Assembly: GCF_003584105.1 (NCBI RefSeq)
Contig: NZ_QXFO01000024.1
Coordinates: forward strand, 124,001-188,000
DNA from: Flagellimonas taeanensis
Lineage (GTDB): Bacteria; Bacteroidota; Bacteroidia; Flavobacteriales; Flavobacteriaceae
Direction of reading: 5' to 3'
DNA: 64,000 bases
Shown: piece by piece, positions 50,968 to 60,059 of the stretch
Layout: every line of letters starts with the position of its first letter
How positions within the stretch are numbered: position 1 is the stretch's first letter
Translations under genes and position numbers: made by a program
Notes under the pieces: model-generated
The model's database searches: none
What the model saw: the letters and a program-made list of their open reading frames with translations, nothing else
What the model was told of the DNA's origin: nothing

Positions 50968-52071
50968 TTACTGGTATTGAAGTGACGGGTTTTTGCCCAG
51001 TTCCTTCAAATGTTTGAAGTGCGAAATTATAGCTTTTCTGGTAGTTTTATATTCGTTGTAGGGTAAATTAAACTCCTTGGCCGTCTGTTTCACAATTTTG
51101 GAAATTTTTGTGTAGTGGATATGGCTGATGTTCGGGAATATGTGATGCTCCACTTGATGGTTCAATCCTCCCGTGAACCAATTCACTATCTTGTTCTTTG
51201 TGCCAAAATTTACAGTGGTGAACAGTTGGTGGATGGCCCAGGTGTTCTTCATATTGCCCTCCTCATCGGGGAGAGGGGTGTCCGCATGGTCCACAATGTG
51301 TGCCAATTGGAATACCACACTCAGGATAACACCGGCCACATAGTGCATGATGAAAAACCCAAGAAGCACTTGCCACCAAGCAATATCGGCAAAAATCAAT
51401 GGAAGGACAATCCAAATAGTGATGTAGATTACTTTGGTAATGACCAGTGTGCTCCAGTTGATCACGGGGTTTGGAAGTTTGCCGTAGCTTAGTTTGCGCT
51501 TCATATAGCGGTACATCTGCTGGAAATCCGTGGTGATGGCCCAATTGAAGGTCAATAATCCATACAGCAGGATAGAATAGTAATGTTGGAACTTATGGTG
51601 TTTCCTCCATTCTGCATGCTTGGAGAACCTTAGGATCCTACCCGCTTCCATATCCTCATCGTGTTCATGGATGTTGGTGTAGGTGTGATGGAGGACGTTA
51701 TGCTGTACTTGCCAGTTGTACACATTGCCCGCCAAGATATAGATGCTGCTTCCCATCAGCTTGTTCACCCATTTCTTGTTGGAATAGGAGCCGTGGTTGC
51801 CATCGTGCATTACGTTCATGCCCACACCGGCCATGCCCACTCCCATGGTGATGGAAAGTAAAAGATAGCCCCAAAAAGGCAGGTTCAAGGTCAACATTAA
51901 AAAGTAGGGTGTCAAAAAAACGGCAAACATCACTATGGTCTTGAGGTGAAGTTTCCAGTTTCCGGTTTTTTTGAGATCATTTTCATTGAAGTATTCGTTC
52001 ACTCTTTTGTTCAGTGTCCTAAAAAACTGTGCTGAATCCTTTCTTGAAAACCGGACGGTATTCTTATCCAT
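50968..52071 (-). CDS. Membrane fatty acid desaturase
   Basis: A 367-residue polytopic membrane di-iron desaturase of the acyl-CoA/acyl-lipid type. The three histidine boxes are HDGNH near residue 90, HNVLHH near 125 and HQVEHH near 308, which together coordinate two irons. From ATG 52071 the N-terminus MDKNTVRFSRKD lacks the cytochrome b5 domain found in some relatives. It introduces double bonds into membrane acyl chains, probably for cold adaptation or growth at marine temperatures. It has the best-matched promoter in the window. Confidence 0.92.
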   Translation of the reverse strand: MDKNTVRFSRKDSAQFFRTLNKRVNEYFNENDLKKTGNWKLHLKTIVMFAVFLTPYFLMLTLNLPFWGYLLLSITMGVGMAGVGMNVMHDGNHGSYSNKKWVNKLMGSSIYILAGNVYNWQVQHNVLHHTYTNIHEHDEDMEAGRILRFSKHAEWRKHHKFQHYYSILLYGLLTFNWAITTDFQQMYRYMKRKLSYGKLPNPVINWSTLVITKVIYITIWIVLPLIFADIAWWQVLLGFFIMHYVAGVILSVVFQLAHIVDHADTPLPDEEGNMKNTWAIHQLFTTVNFGTKNKIVNWFTGGLNHQVEHHIFPNISHIHYTKISKIVKQTAKEFNLPYNEYKTTRKAIISHFKHLKELGKNPSLQYQ

Positions 52072-52085
52072 AAAAAAAATTTTTA

Positions 52086-52118
52086 CAAAGGTAACCATTA
52101 TTGACCGTATAAGATCAA
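52086..52118 (-). promoter_or_regulatory. Full -33/-7 promoter of the desaturase
   Basis: On the minus strand TTG (52116-52118) and TACCTTTG (52086-52093) are 22 bases apart, matching the TTG-N(17-23)-TAnnTTTG layout. The -7 box ends 14 bases before the ATG at 52071 and supports that start over the upstream one at 52098. Confidence 0.7.
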
Positions 52119-52158
52119 CAACTACCTGTTAGAACGGTGTTAAGGTCTTTAAAAGTAT

Positions 52159-52166
52159 TAATTTTG
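52159..52166 (+). promoter_or_regulatory. -7 promoter box of rsmG
   Basis: TAATTTTG, an exact TAnnTTTG, 21 bases before the rsmG ATG. Confidence 0.55.
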
Positions 52167-52186
52167 TTGAAATTAACAGTTGGGAT

Positions 52187-52828
52187 ATGAATGCGGACCT
52201 GGTTTTCAAATATTTTACGACGCTCACCGATTTACAAAAGGAGCATTTCAAGGAGTTGGAATTTTTGTACAAGGACTGGAACACCAAGATCAATGTGGTT
52301 TCCCGGAAAGACATTGACGAGCTGTACCTTCGCCATGTACTCCATTCTTTGGGTATTGCACGTATCCAGACCTTCAATGAGGGCAGTCAGATATTGGATG
52401 TAGGGACCGGGGGAGGATTTCCTGGGATTCCGCTGGCCATTTTATTTCCCAATGTGGAGTTCACTTTGGTGGATGCTATCGGGAAAAAGGTGAAAGTGGT
52501 GCAGGAAGTGGTGGATGGGCTGAAACTCCAGAACGTTACTGCTATCCACACCAGGGTCGAAGATCTGCCCGGCCAATATGATTTTATCGTAAGTAGGGCC
52601 GTGGCCGCAATGCCCACTTTTGTGCATTGGACGAAGGGCAAGATCAAAAAGGATTCATCGCACGAGCGAAAAAATGGCATACTTTACCTCAAAGGCGGAG
52701 ACCTTACTGAGGAGCTAAAGGATTATACCACCATTCAAACCTTTGATTTGAAGGAGTATTTTGAAGAGGATTTTTTTGAGACCAAGAAGGTGGTCTATCT
52801 ACCACAAAAATTCAAGGGAAGTCACTAG
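52187..52828 (+). CDS. rsmG: 16S rRNA (guanine-527-N7)-methyltransferase RsmG
   Basis: RsmG methylates G527 of 16S rRNA; loss gives low-level streptomycin resistance in other bacteria. The 213-residue protein has NTKINVVSRKDIDELYLRHV, the SAM loop ILDVGTGGGFPGIPLAI, and VEDLPGQYDFIVSRAVA. The start at ATG 52187 follows an exact -7 box. It is convergent with a small ORF whose last codon overlaps its own stop. Confidence 0.95.
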   Translation: MNADLVFKYFTTLTDLQKEHFKELEFLYKDWNTKINVVSRKDIDELYLRHVLHSLGIARIQTFNEGSQILDVGTGGGFPGIPLAILFPNVEFTLVDAIGKKVKVVQEVVDGLKLQNVTAIHTRVEDLPGQYDFIVSRAVAAMPTFVHWTKGKIKKDSSHERKNGILYLKGGDLTEELKDYTTIQTFDLKEYFEEDFFETKKVVYLPQKFKGSH

Positions 52829-52947
52829 ATGCTGTACATCCGTTCATAGACCCGTTTGCACTTTCTTGAATAGTCCTTGGCATATTGCCAAAAACGGTCG
52901 TATTTCTTGATCATCAAATTTCCCCATGCATTGATTCGTTCTTTCAT
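52825..52947 (-). CDS. Small basic protein, 40 residues, unknown
   Basis: A complete ORF from ATG 52947 to TAG 52825, too short for usual gene finding. It codes 40 residues rich in Lys, Arg, Tyr and Trp (MKERINAWGNLMIKKYDRFW, then QYAKDYSRKCKRVYERMYSI), with no low-complexity tract. The composition (11 Lys/Arg, 5 Tyr, 2 Trp) suits a helical RNA- or membrane-associated peptide. Its stop overlaps the rsmG stop in antisense. The A/T-rich 5' region before the ATG (52948-53072) contains the palindrome TTAACGTTAA. I infer a real gene from codon flow and start context; there is no homology evidence. Confidence 0.5.
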   Translation of the reverse strand: MKERINAWGNLMIKKYDRFWQYAKDYSRKCKRVYERMYSI

Positions 52948-53072
52948 ATCTAAATGATTTAAAGGTGTTAAGTTAATAAAGTTACATTTGGATAACAATT
53001 ACTTAACGTTAATTTTACATTTAAATTATGGATAAGTTGATGTTTTATAGTGGAATAACGCTCATTGGGCTA

Positions 53073-53837
53073 TCATTCATATAGGTTTTCCGTGTCCGCA
53101 TCGGCAATATCGACGAACAGTTTTGCCATTTTTGAGCAAACGGCCTCAAAAAACAACTTTCCCTTTTCTGCTGTTGCTTTGGATGGATCACCAACACCTG
53201 TATCCGCACTGATCTTGGACCATGGTCGCTCCGTCCAGGCCCATCCTTCGGAAAAGGCTTTGATCTTATTTTTGAATTCTTTTCCATCCCCCCAATCTTC
53301 TTTGGGGAGTACTAATTCTGGCGTCAAATGAAGAATGAGACTGGTTTCCATTTCATCGGCATGGTCACCGGGATTTTCAAAGATGTCCTTTTTTCCCACT
53401 ATTTTGAACCAATTGGTCACACAGATGAACATTTTGGGGAAGAGCAGTCCCAATTCCCGTACCAGTGCTTCCCAATTGTTGCCGCCATGACTGTTGAGGA
53501 TCATGAATTTATGGATTCCTTGTCTGTCCAAAACGGTCAATATATCCTTCAAAATGGCAAATTGGGTGCTGGGGTTCAGATTCATATCCAGATAGATATC
53601 GGATTGCCCCGTATTTACTCCAAATGGAATAGTGGGCAACACTACAACCTTGCAACCTTGGTCCCAAGCCAATCGTGCGGATTCTTCGGCGATTGCCGTG
53701 CCTTCAATGGTGTCCGTGGCATACGGCAGGTGATAGTTATGGGCTTCAGTGGCACCCCAAGGGAGGACGACCAAATCAAAGGATTCGTCTTTCAAATGTT
53801 TCCAATTGGTCTCGGCCAAAATATAGGGTCTGGGCAT
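53073..53837 (-). CDS. Creatininase family amidohydrolase
   Basis: A 254-residue protein of the creatininase/MftE superfamily. Metal-site motifs: VLPWGATEAHNYHLPYATDT (Glu and His ligands), LNSHGGNNWEAL and GDHADEMETSLIL. The family includes creatininase, a riboflavin-pathway amide hydrolase and MftE peptidase, so the substrate here is open. There is no signal peptide. It lies upstream of neither a creatine nor a mycofactocin gene. Confidence 0.88.
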   Translation of the reverse strand: MPRPYILAETNWKHLKDESFDLVVLPWGATEAHNYHLPYATDTIEGTAIAEESARLAWDQGCKVVVLPTIPFGVNTGQSDIYLDMNLNPSTQFAILKDILTVLDRQGIHKFMILNSHGGNNWEALVRELGLLFPKMFICVTNWFKIVGKKDIFENPGDHADEMETSLILHLTPELVLPKEDWGDGKEFKNKIKAFSEGWAWTERPWSKISADTGVGDPSKATAEKGKLFFEAVCSKMAKLFVDIADADTENLYE

Positions 53838-53863
53838 TTTGTTGCGTTTAGAGGATGAAAAAA

Positions 53864-53890
53864 GGCCACTATTCTTTTGGAATAATGGCC
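53864..53890 (-). terminator. Terminator of pruA
   Basis: An 11-bp imperfect stem GGCCACTATTC/GAATAATGGCC with one mismatch and a T-rich loop; the minus strand continues with T6. It lies 26 bases after the pruA stop. Confidence 0.75.
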
Positions 53891-53916
53891 ATGAATTTAA
53901 TGAATAAGCTTTTAAT

Positions 53917-55545
53917 CTATCCCAAAAATGGGTAACGATAATTTTCAGGGGTCACAAAGGTCTCCTTGATCAACCTAGGGGAAACCCAACGAAGCAAGTT
54001 CTGCATGGAACCGGCCTTGTCGTTGGTCCCAGATGCCCTTGCACCGCCAAATGGCTGTTGGCCCACAACGGCCCCAGTGGGCTTGTCATTGATGTAGAAG
54101 TTACCGGCAGCGTTCTGCAATGCCCTGGTGGCCTCGTCGATTGCGTAGCGATCTTTGGCCAACACGGCCCCGGTCAACCCATACTCGGATGTGCCGTCCA
54201 CCAGCTCCAATGTTTTGCTCCAATCCTTGTCCTCATAAATATACACGGTGACCACTGGGCCGAACAACTCGGTGTACATGGTCTCATACTTTGGATTGGT
54301 GGTCAAAATAACGGTGGGCTCCACAAAGTATCCCACAGATTTGTCGTACCCGCCACCTACAATGATTTCGGCATCCTTGTCGGCCTTGGCCTGATCAATG
54401 TATTTGGCCAATTTGTCAAAAGAGCCCTCATGGATCACCGCGGTGATAAAATTGCTCATATCGGCCGGAGTGCCCGGTTTGTTGAAAGACGCCACATCCG
54501 CCTTCACCAAATCCAAGATCTCGTTTGCAGTGGATTTGGGCAGATAGACCCTGGAGGCAGCACTACATTTCTGTCCTTGGAACTCAAAGGCACCGCGGGT
54601 AATGGCCGTGGCCACTTGTTGGGGCTTGGCGGTAGGGTGGGCTATGATAAAGTCCTTTCCTCCGGTCTCACCAACAATCCTAGGGTATGTTTTATAGGTA
54701 TGGATGTTGTTCCCGATCTGTTTCCAAAGCTCCTTGAAGACATGGGTGGATCCTGTAAAGTGTATCCCCGCAAAATCAGGACTGGCCAACAAGGTATCGG
54801 AAATCATCACGGGATCGCCATAGATCACATTGATGACCCCATCGGGCAATCCTGCTTCCTTGAATACGTCAACGATGACCTTGGCGGAAAACACTTGGCT
54901 GTCGCTGGGCTTCCAAACCACTACGTTGCCCATCATTGCGGCACTGGCCGGAAGGTTTCCGGCAATGGCGGTAAAGTTGAACGGGGTAATGGCATAGACA
55001 AAACCTTCCAGAGGCCTATATTCCACACGGTTCCAAACCCCTTCGGAGGATTCGGGCTGCTCGGAATAGATCTGTGACATGTATTCCACATTGAACCTCA
55101 AGAAGTCCACGATTTCACAAGCGGAATCAATTTCGGCCTGATAGATGTTCTTTGATTGGGCCAGCATGGTCGAGGCGTTCATCTTGGCACGGTAGGGGCC
55201 TGCGATGAGTTCGGCAGCCTTCAGGAAGATGGCGGCACGCTGCTCCCAAGTAAGGTCTGCCCAAGCCTTTCTGGCTTCCAGGCAGTTGGAGATGGCTTGT
55301 TCCACATGCTTTTTTTCGGCCAAATGATAGTGGCCCACAATATGCTTGTGCTCGTGTGGAGGTGATATGGGTCTGGTGTTTCCGGTCTTGATCTCTTCAC
55401 TGCCAATATAAAGAGGAACATCAACCTTTCCATTGTAATAGGCCTCGTACTGTTTTAATACTTCTTCGCGCTCCGGACTGCCCGGGGCGTAACTTTTTAC
55501 CGGCTCGTTGATTGCGGTTGGAACTTGAAAAAATCCTTTTCCCAT
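53917..55545 (-). CDS. pruA: L-glutamate gamma-semialdehyde dehydrogenase PruA
   Basis: This NAD-dependent enzyme oxidises glutamate semialdehyde (from proline) to glutamate. The 542-residue protein is of the stand-alone type, not fused to PutA. Features: YAITPFNFTAIAGNLPASAA, FTGSTHVFKELW, ETGGKDFIIAHPTA and the catalytic Cys in FEFQGQKCSAASRVYLP. The N-terminal lead MGKGFFQVPTAINEPVKSYA is typical of Bacteroidota PruA. A proline dehydrogenase gene is not in the window. Confidence 0.95.
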   Translation of the reverse strand: MGKGFFQVPTAINEPVKSYAPGSPEREEVLKQYEAYYNGKVDVPLYIGSEEIKTGNTRPISPPHEHKHIVGHYHLAEKKHVEQAISNCLEARKAWADLTWEQRAAIFLKAAELIAGPYRAKMNASTMLAQSKNIYQAEIDSACEIVDFLRFNVEYMSQIYSEQPESSEGVWNRVEYRPLEGFVYAITPFNFTAIAGNLPASAAMMGNVVVWKPSDSQVFSAKVIVDVFKEAGLPDGVINVIYGDPVMISDTLLASPDFAGIHFTGSTHVFKELWKQIGNNIHTYKTYPRIVGETGGKDFIIAHPTAKPQQVATAITRGAFEFQGQKCSAASRVYLPKSTANEILDLVKADVASFNKPGTPADMSNFITAVIHEGSFDKLAKYIDQAKADKDAEIIVGGGYDKSVGYFVEPTVILTTNPKYETMYTELFGPVVTVYIYEDKDWSKTLELVDGTSEYGLTGAVLAKDRYAIDEATRALQNAAGNFYINDKPTGAVVGQQPFGGARASGTNDKAGSMQNLLRWVSPRLIKETFVTPENYRYPFLG

Positions 55546-55589
55546 GTTTGCTTTTAATTTTTGTTAGAATATTTATTACACAGTGGCAA

Positions 55590-55597
55590 CAAAGTTA
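55590..55597 (-). promoter_or_regulatory. -7 promoter box of pruA
   Basis: On the minus strand: TAACTTTG, an exact TAnnTTTG, 44 bases before the pruA ATG. Confidence 0.55.
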
Positions 55598-55632
55598 CTA
55601 AAAGCAAAATCGATTTGGAAAGGAAGTGGTGC

Positions 55633-56019
55633 CTAGTTTATGGCGAAAGGGGCAGCGAACTTGAATGTGGGGATGTCCACTTCAAACTCTTCGGCATTGG
55701 TAAAATTCACCATGTGGTAGTGGCCCTTCATGGCCCCAATGGGCGATGCCAACAAGCAACCTGAGCTATAGGTGTGGGATTTTCCGGGTTTTATGACGGG
55801 TTTCCTGCCGATCACGCCCTCGCCATCCACCGTTTCGAGGTCCTTTAGGGCATCAAAAATGTCCCAGTGCCTTGCGGTGAGCTGCACCGTGTCCTTGCTT
55901 AGGTTCTCTATGGTAATGGTGTACCCGAAAGCATAGTGCATCCTATAGTTTTTGAAGAAAGTACCCTCAAAACTGGTCTGCACAGATACCTTTATCCCTT
56001 TGGTGACTTGAGTGAACAT
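55633..56019 (-). CDS. apaG: ApaG (Co2+/Mg2+ efflux-associated) protein
   Basis: A 128-residue immunoglobulin-like beta protein of the ApaG family. Typical sequence: VTKGIKVSVQTSFEGTFF, YAFGYTITIENLS, TARHWDIFDALKDLETVDGE, GVIGRKPVIKPG and SGCLLASPIGAMKGHYHMVN. Despite the usual name the molecular role is not settled. It starts three bases after the DUF3667 gene, so both are probably in one transcript. Confidence 0.93.
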   Translation of the reverse strand: MFTQVTKGIKVSVQTSFEGTFFKNYRMHYAFGYTITIENLSKDTVQLTARHWDIFDALKDLETVDGEGVIGRKPVIKPGKSHTYSSGCLLASPIGAMKGHYHMVNFTNAEEFEVDIPTFKFAAPFAIN

Positions 56020-56022
56020 ATG

Positions 56023-57273
56023 TTAGTTATAGATAAAAACGCTTCCTGTGAACAACAACAACGCCATGAAGAATGCCAATATCATGAATGTAGTGTTCAG
56101 AAAGAGATATTTCACAATAGTTTTAAACCTTCCCTGTCCATAAAACCGGCGCATTGCTTTGTACAGATAAATACTGAAAACCAATACAAAAAACCATGCA
56201 CTCGATATATTGAAAGCCATGTCGATCAGCAGGCTAAGGATGAGCAAGATAAACAACAATGACTGATTGTGGAAACTAAAAATAAGATGATCGGTGTAGG
56301 TGTATTTTTTTCTGATGTACACCAGCCAAATGAAGACGGTGAACAGCGGCATGAAGAAGAAAACGACGAACGGCAGCTTGGATATGGTATTCTTCAGGAA
56401 GATGCTCGGCCGCTGTAAGATGGTCAAAAAATTATTGGAGGAATTGAAGGCCATTTTGTTGGAGATGGTACTTTCAATAGTGTACTTCTCTTTGGCTTGG
56501 TCAAAGGAGAACAAGGTGTCCTTTTTGATCATGTGCACAAAAAACTCCACTTTGTCCGAAAAGGCATCCATGCCCTTTCCCTTGCTGATGCTGTCAAAAT
56601 AATAGGAAGGGTTTGCCTCCATCAACGAATCCTTGTTCACCTTTGGTTTTTGGTTGTTCAAATGGGAAAGCGAATCCAACATACTGAAAGAGCGTGCTAC
56701 TTCGGGGTCGGAGTTCCGTATCGAATCGAACTTTTTCAGCCCAAAAGTGAAATTGGAGTTGGACTGTTCCATGGAATCGAGGGATTTCAATACGTTCTCG
56801 GCCTGTTGTTTCAACTTTACACTGTCCACCGCGACGTCGCCTGATTTTACATTATAGGAAACGGGAGAACCCCCTGTAATGTTCCCGTCGAAAGATTTGG
56901 CGGCCTTGTCGAGGTCTGAAAATTGATTGTCGAAGGTGAACATCAAAAAATAGATGAAGGCCAAGCTCAATAAAAAACGAAAGGGGTTGGTGTAGGTGAC
57001 CCTTTTTCCATTGATGTAGTCCCTTGTGATGTTCCCAGGCCTCAACAGCAGTGTGGAAAGTGTTTTGAACAGCTTGGAATCATAATTGAACAGGCTGGAC
57101 ATGAACTCGTCAAAAAAGTCCTTCAGGGTCAATTTTTTGGTGCTGTTGGCCTGTGAGCAACTAGGGCAGTACCTGTCGCTCATGTCCAATGGATGGCCAC
57201 AGTTCAGGCATTCAACGCCCCGGAACCTGAGTTCGTACCGGCCTTTGCTGATCAAACTGCCTTTTTTTTCCAT
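56023..57273 (-). CDS. DUF3667 zinc-ribbon membrane protein
   Basis: A 416-residue protein with an intact N-terminal zinc ribbon (Cys22, Cys25, Cys36, Cys39 in CLNCGHPLDMSDRYCPSC), then a conserved segment LTLKDFFDEFMSSLFNYDSK and RPGNITRDYINGKR, a first transmembrane region near 95-112, a large polar middle part (115-285) and several C-terminal transmembrane segments. DUF3667 proteins are common in Bacteroidota and uncharacterised. A possible -7 box (TATCTTTA, seven of eight) lies at 57301-57308. Confidence 0.85.
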   Translation of the reverse strand: MEKKGSLISKGRYELRFRGVECLNCGHPLDMSDRYCPSCSQANSTKKLTLKDFFDEFMSSLFNYDSKLFKTLSTLLLRPGNITRDYINGKRVTYTNPFRFLLSLAFIYFLMFTFDNQFSDLDKAAKSFDGNITGGSPVSYNVKSGDVAVDSVKLKQQAENVLKSLDSMEQSNSNFTFGLKKFDSIRNSDPEVARSFSMLDSLSHLNNQKPKVNKDSLMEANPSYYFDSISKGKGMDAFSDKVEFFVHMIKKDTLFSFDQAKEKYTIESTISNKMAFNSSNNFLTILQRPSIFLKNTISKLPFVVFFFMPLFTVFIWLVYIRKKYTYTDHLIFSFHNQSLLFILLILSLLIDMAFNISSAWFFVLVFSIYLYKAMRRFYGQGRFKTIVKYLFLNTTFMILAFFMALLLFTGSVFIYN

Positions 57274-57309
57274 GCGTGGTTTGTGGTTGGGTTATGGGAC
57301 TAAAGATAA

Positions 57310-58554
57310 TTAATTGCTGATAGTTGCGGAATTGACAGAGCCTATACCTATTATACTGTCATACATGTCGCCAAAATCCCTGTAATAGACCAAAATCAAA
57401 TAATTGTTTTCGGTAAAGTGGAAATTGCCGCCCACAAAGTTGGGTTCCACAGTGCCGTCCTGGCGTTCCACCTCATACCTGAAATTGTAAAAACCCTGTT
57501 TCATCATCAATGTCAGTTCAAACTTGCCACTTTCGTCGTTGTAGGTCATTTTATTTTCCTCCTCTAGGGCGTAGTTGTTGAACTTCCCCGTCACATAGAC
57601 GTTGTCCAGTCCAATTTGGGCGGAGTAAGGCAGGCTAAAGTGTACCTTGGAATATTCAGCCTCCCTGGAAACATCCTCGCCCTGCAAGGTGCGTACCACA
57701 AAATCGCCATTGATGTCAGGGAAGTATGTGTAAGGTCTATCATAGCGATATTCGTTGGTGAACAGGTAGTGGTTATAGACCTGTCCCATTTCTATCCTTG
57801 ATATGGCAAAGGTGGGGGAGCGAAGGTCCTTCGTGTCAAAATTCAGGAATTCATTGCCCCCAAAGAAAGCGGTTTCCTTATCATATTTATAGACCAGTTC
57901 CGTGCCGATGGTAAACTGGGGCTTTATGTTGAAGAGGGCCGTGGGCCAAAAATGGTTTTGGAGAATGGCCACCTTTATTTCGTTTTTGGGGTTCACCACC
58001 GGAAAGCCTCCCGTGTTGATGGTAAACTGCACCACTTGTTTTTCGTTCAAAAAGTTGAAGTCCCTCGAGCGTTTGACCATGCCAGCGACCGTAACGACAT
58101 CGCGGTACACCACGAACCTTCTGGAAAATTGGAGGTCCCCATAGCTGTTGTGGATTTGGAGCACATAATTGCCCGTGACCTTGAGGTCCACATTCTCGTT
58201 TGGAATGGTCAGTCGGTAGTTGGAGTAGGGCTGTAACGTTGTGTAACTATTTTCGTAGTCGATGATACGTTGGTTGTCGGCACCCGACAGGTATTGTGAT
58301 TTCAACAATTGGGATGGTGTCCAATCGTAATCGCAGTGTATGATCGTGTAATAATAGTCCTGTTCGCTTGCAGTAAGATCATCAAACTCCAAGGTCATGG
58401 ATTCCCCCAATTGTACAACCGGGAACTGATCCTCGGTGGGACCCTTGAAAATGATGGTCTTGATGTTCTCGGGAGGGTTTACCTCGTCCTGCACTTGGGC
58501 AAAAATGCCGTGCACAAAAAAAAGCAGGAAAAATAGTTTGATCAAAAAGCGCAT
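57310..58554 (-). CDS. Type IX secretion system plug protein (DUF5103)
   Basis: A 414-residue exported protein with a signal peptide (MRFLIKLFFLLFFVHGIFAQ). It matches the DUF5103 family, now named after the plug that closes the SprA translocon of the T9SS on its periplasmic side. The N-terminal beta domain (FPVVQLGESMTLEFDDL, YYTIIHCDYDWTPSQL, DYENSYTTLQPYSNYRLTIP) and the later ETAFFGGNEFLNFDTKDLRS, PYTYFPDINGDFVV and YVTGKFNNYALEEENKMTYN are characteristic. With gldB, gldC and porT it shows a functional type IX system. SprA itself is not in the window. It is divergent from nqrA. Confidence 0.87.
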   Translation of the reverse strand: MRFLIKLFFLLFFVHGIFAQVQDEVNPPENIKTIIFKGPTEDQFPVVQLGESMTLEFDDLTASEQDYYYTIIHCDYDWTPSQLLKSQYLSGADNQRIIDYENSYTTLQPYSNYRLTIPNENVDLKVTGNYVLQIHNSYGDLQFSRRFVVYRDVVTVAGMVKRSRDFNFLNEKQVVQFTINTGGFPVVNPKNEIKVAILQNHFWPTALFNIKPQFTIGTELVYKYDKETAFFGGNEFLNFDTKDLRSPTFAISRIEMGQVYNHYLFTNEYRYDRPYTYFPDINGDFVVRTLQGEDVSREAEYSKVHFSLPYSAQIGLDNVYVTGKFNNYALEEENKMTYNDESGKFELTLMMKQGFYNFRYEVERQDGTVEPNFVGGNFHFTENNYLILVYYRDFGDMYDSIIGIGSVNSATISN

Positions 58555-58663
58555 TTAGGGCCATAATTTTGGGTAAAGTTAAACAAAAAGTGGGTCTGGG
58601 GAATTTAGCTCGATATAATCCCATTTTTATGGACAATTATTATGAAAACAATCCTTTAAGTAC

Positions 58664-58671
58664 TAAATTTG
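58664..58671 (+). promoter_or_regulatory. -7 promoter box of the nqr operon
   Basis: TAAATTTG, an exact TAnnTTTG, 34 bases before the nqrA ATG. Confidence 0.6.
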
Positions 58672-58705
58672 CGACCGATTTTGATAACAAAAGGTCTACA
58701 ACAAT

Positions 58706-60058
58706 ATGTCTAAAGACATCCGGATTCGAAAGGGGTTGGATATCAACCTCGTCGGGGCAGCAGAGCAGACTACTTCCAAAGCCGTTACTAGTAACGTTTA
58801 TGCCCTAAACCTAGATGATTTCCACGGAATCACTCCAAAAATGTTGTTGAAACAAGGGGAAGAAGTGAAAGCGGGCGAACCCCTCTTTTACAACAAGAAC
58901 AAAGAAGAAATGCACTTTGTTTCCCCTGTGAGCGGTGAATTGGTGGAGATTGTACGTGGTGCAAGGAGAAAGATTTTAACCCTTAAGATCCTTGCGGACA
59001 AAACGCAGGATTATGTGGTCAACAAAGTGCCCGATCTGGACACTGCCGAAGCTCCTGCCATCAAGAGCTTTTTATTGCAGTGTGGCGGTTGGCCGTTCAT
59101 AAAGCAGCGCCCCTACGATGTCATTGCCGATCCGGACGTGACCCCTAAGGCCATCTTTATCTCAGCCTATGCAACGGCTCCTTTGGCGGCCGATGTGGAT
59201 TATGTGCTGAAGGACAAGGAGCAGGAACTCCAGGTGGCGGTCACTGCCTTGGGCAAGTTGACGCCTGGGAAGATACACGTGTCCGTGGGAAGGTCCAATA
59301 GGTCTCCTTTCATGGATATCAAAGGGATTGAGATACACAAGGTGTCAGGGCCCCATCCATCTGGGTTGGTGGGTACACAGATCAACCAGATCGACCCCGT
59401 CAACAAAGGAGAGGTGGTATGGACCATATCCCCCCAGGATTTGTTGATTCTGGGTGAACTGCTCTTGACAGGGAAGTTCAATGCGGAAAGGACCATTGCC
59501 CTTGCAGGGTCCATCATCAAATCCCCTAAATACTACACGACCAAGATTGGTGCCGAAATTTCCACCTTTTTGTATGCCAGTGGGGTGAAGGAGGATAGGT
59601 TCAGGTTGATCAATGGGGATGTGTTGACTGGCAAAAAGACCCATACTGAAGGCCATTTGGGATTCTATAACAACACGGTTACCGCTATACCAGAGGGTGA
59701 TGATTATGACCTGTTTGGATGGAACAAGCCGATTTTCAATAAAGTTTCGACCACTAGGGCCTTGACGTTCTCTTGGTTACAGCCCAAAAAGAAATATGAC
59801 CTGAACACCAATACCAATGGTGAGCATAGGGCTTTTGTGGTAACAGGCCAGTACGAAGAGGTATTTCCTATGGATATTTATCCTCTTCAGCTGCTAAAGG
59901 CCTGTATGGTGAAGGATTTGGACGAGATGGAACAATTGGGACTTTATGAAGTGGCTCCCGAGGATTTCTCGTTGACCGAATTTATCTGCATATCAAAACA
60001 ACCGCACCAACAAATAATCAGGGAAGGCTTGGATTTGTTGCAAAAAGAACTTGGATAA
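58706..60058 (+). CDS. nqrA: Na+-translocating NADH:quinone reductase subunit A
   Basis: First subunit of Na+-NQR, which couples NADH oxidation by menaquinone to Na+ export. The 450-residue peripheral protein begins with DIRIRKGLDINLVGAAEQT, and shows the quinone-region motifs KQGEEVKAGEPLFYNKNKEE, SPVSGELVEIVRGARR and GQYEEVFPMDIYPLQLLKA. The ATG at 58706 follows a -7 box. The operon order A-B-C-D-E-F is the canonical one. Confidence 0.96.
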   Translation: MSKDIRIRKGLDINLVGAAEQTTSKAVTSNVYALNLDDFHGITPKMLLKQGEEVKAGEPLFYNKNKEEMHFVSPVSGELVEIVRGARRKILTLKILADKTQDYVVNKVPDLDTAEAPAIKSFLLQCGGWPFIKQRPYDVIADPDVTPKAIFISAYATAPLAADVDYVLKDKEQELQVAVTALGKLTPGKIHVSVGRSNRSPFMDIKGIEIHKVSGPHPSGLVGTQINQIDPVNKGEVVWTISPQDLLILGELLLTGKFNAERTIALAGSIIKSPKYYTTKIGAEISTFLYASGVKEDRFRLINGDVLTGKKTHTEGHLGFYNNTVTAIPEGDDYDLFGWNKPIFNKVSTTRALTFSWLQPKKKYDLNTNTNGEHRAFVVTGQYEEVFPMDIYPLQLLKACMVKDLDEMEQLGLYEVAPEDFSLTEFICISKQPHQQIIREGLDLLQKELG

Positions 60059-60059
60059 T

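Noticed and set aside
54058..55077. 339-residue frame antisense to pruA
   Set aside because: It is a shadow of the conserved aldehyde dehydrogenase, with Gly/His-rich low-meaning sequence.
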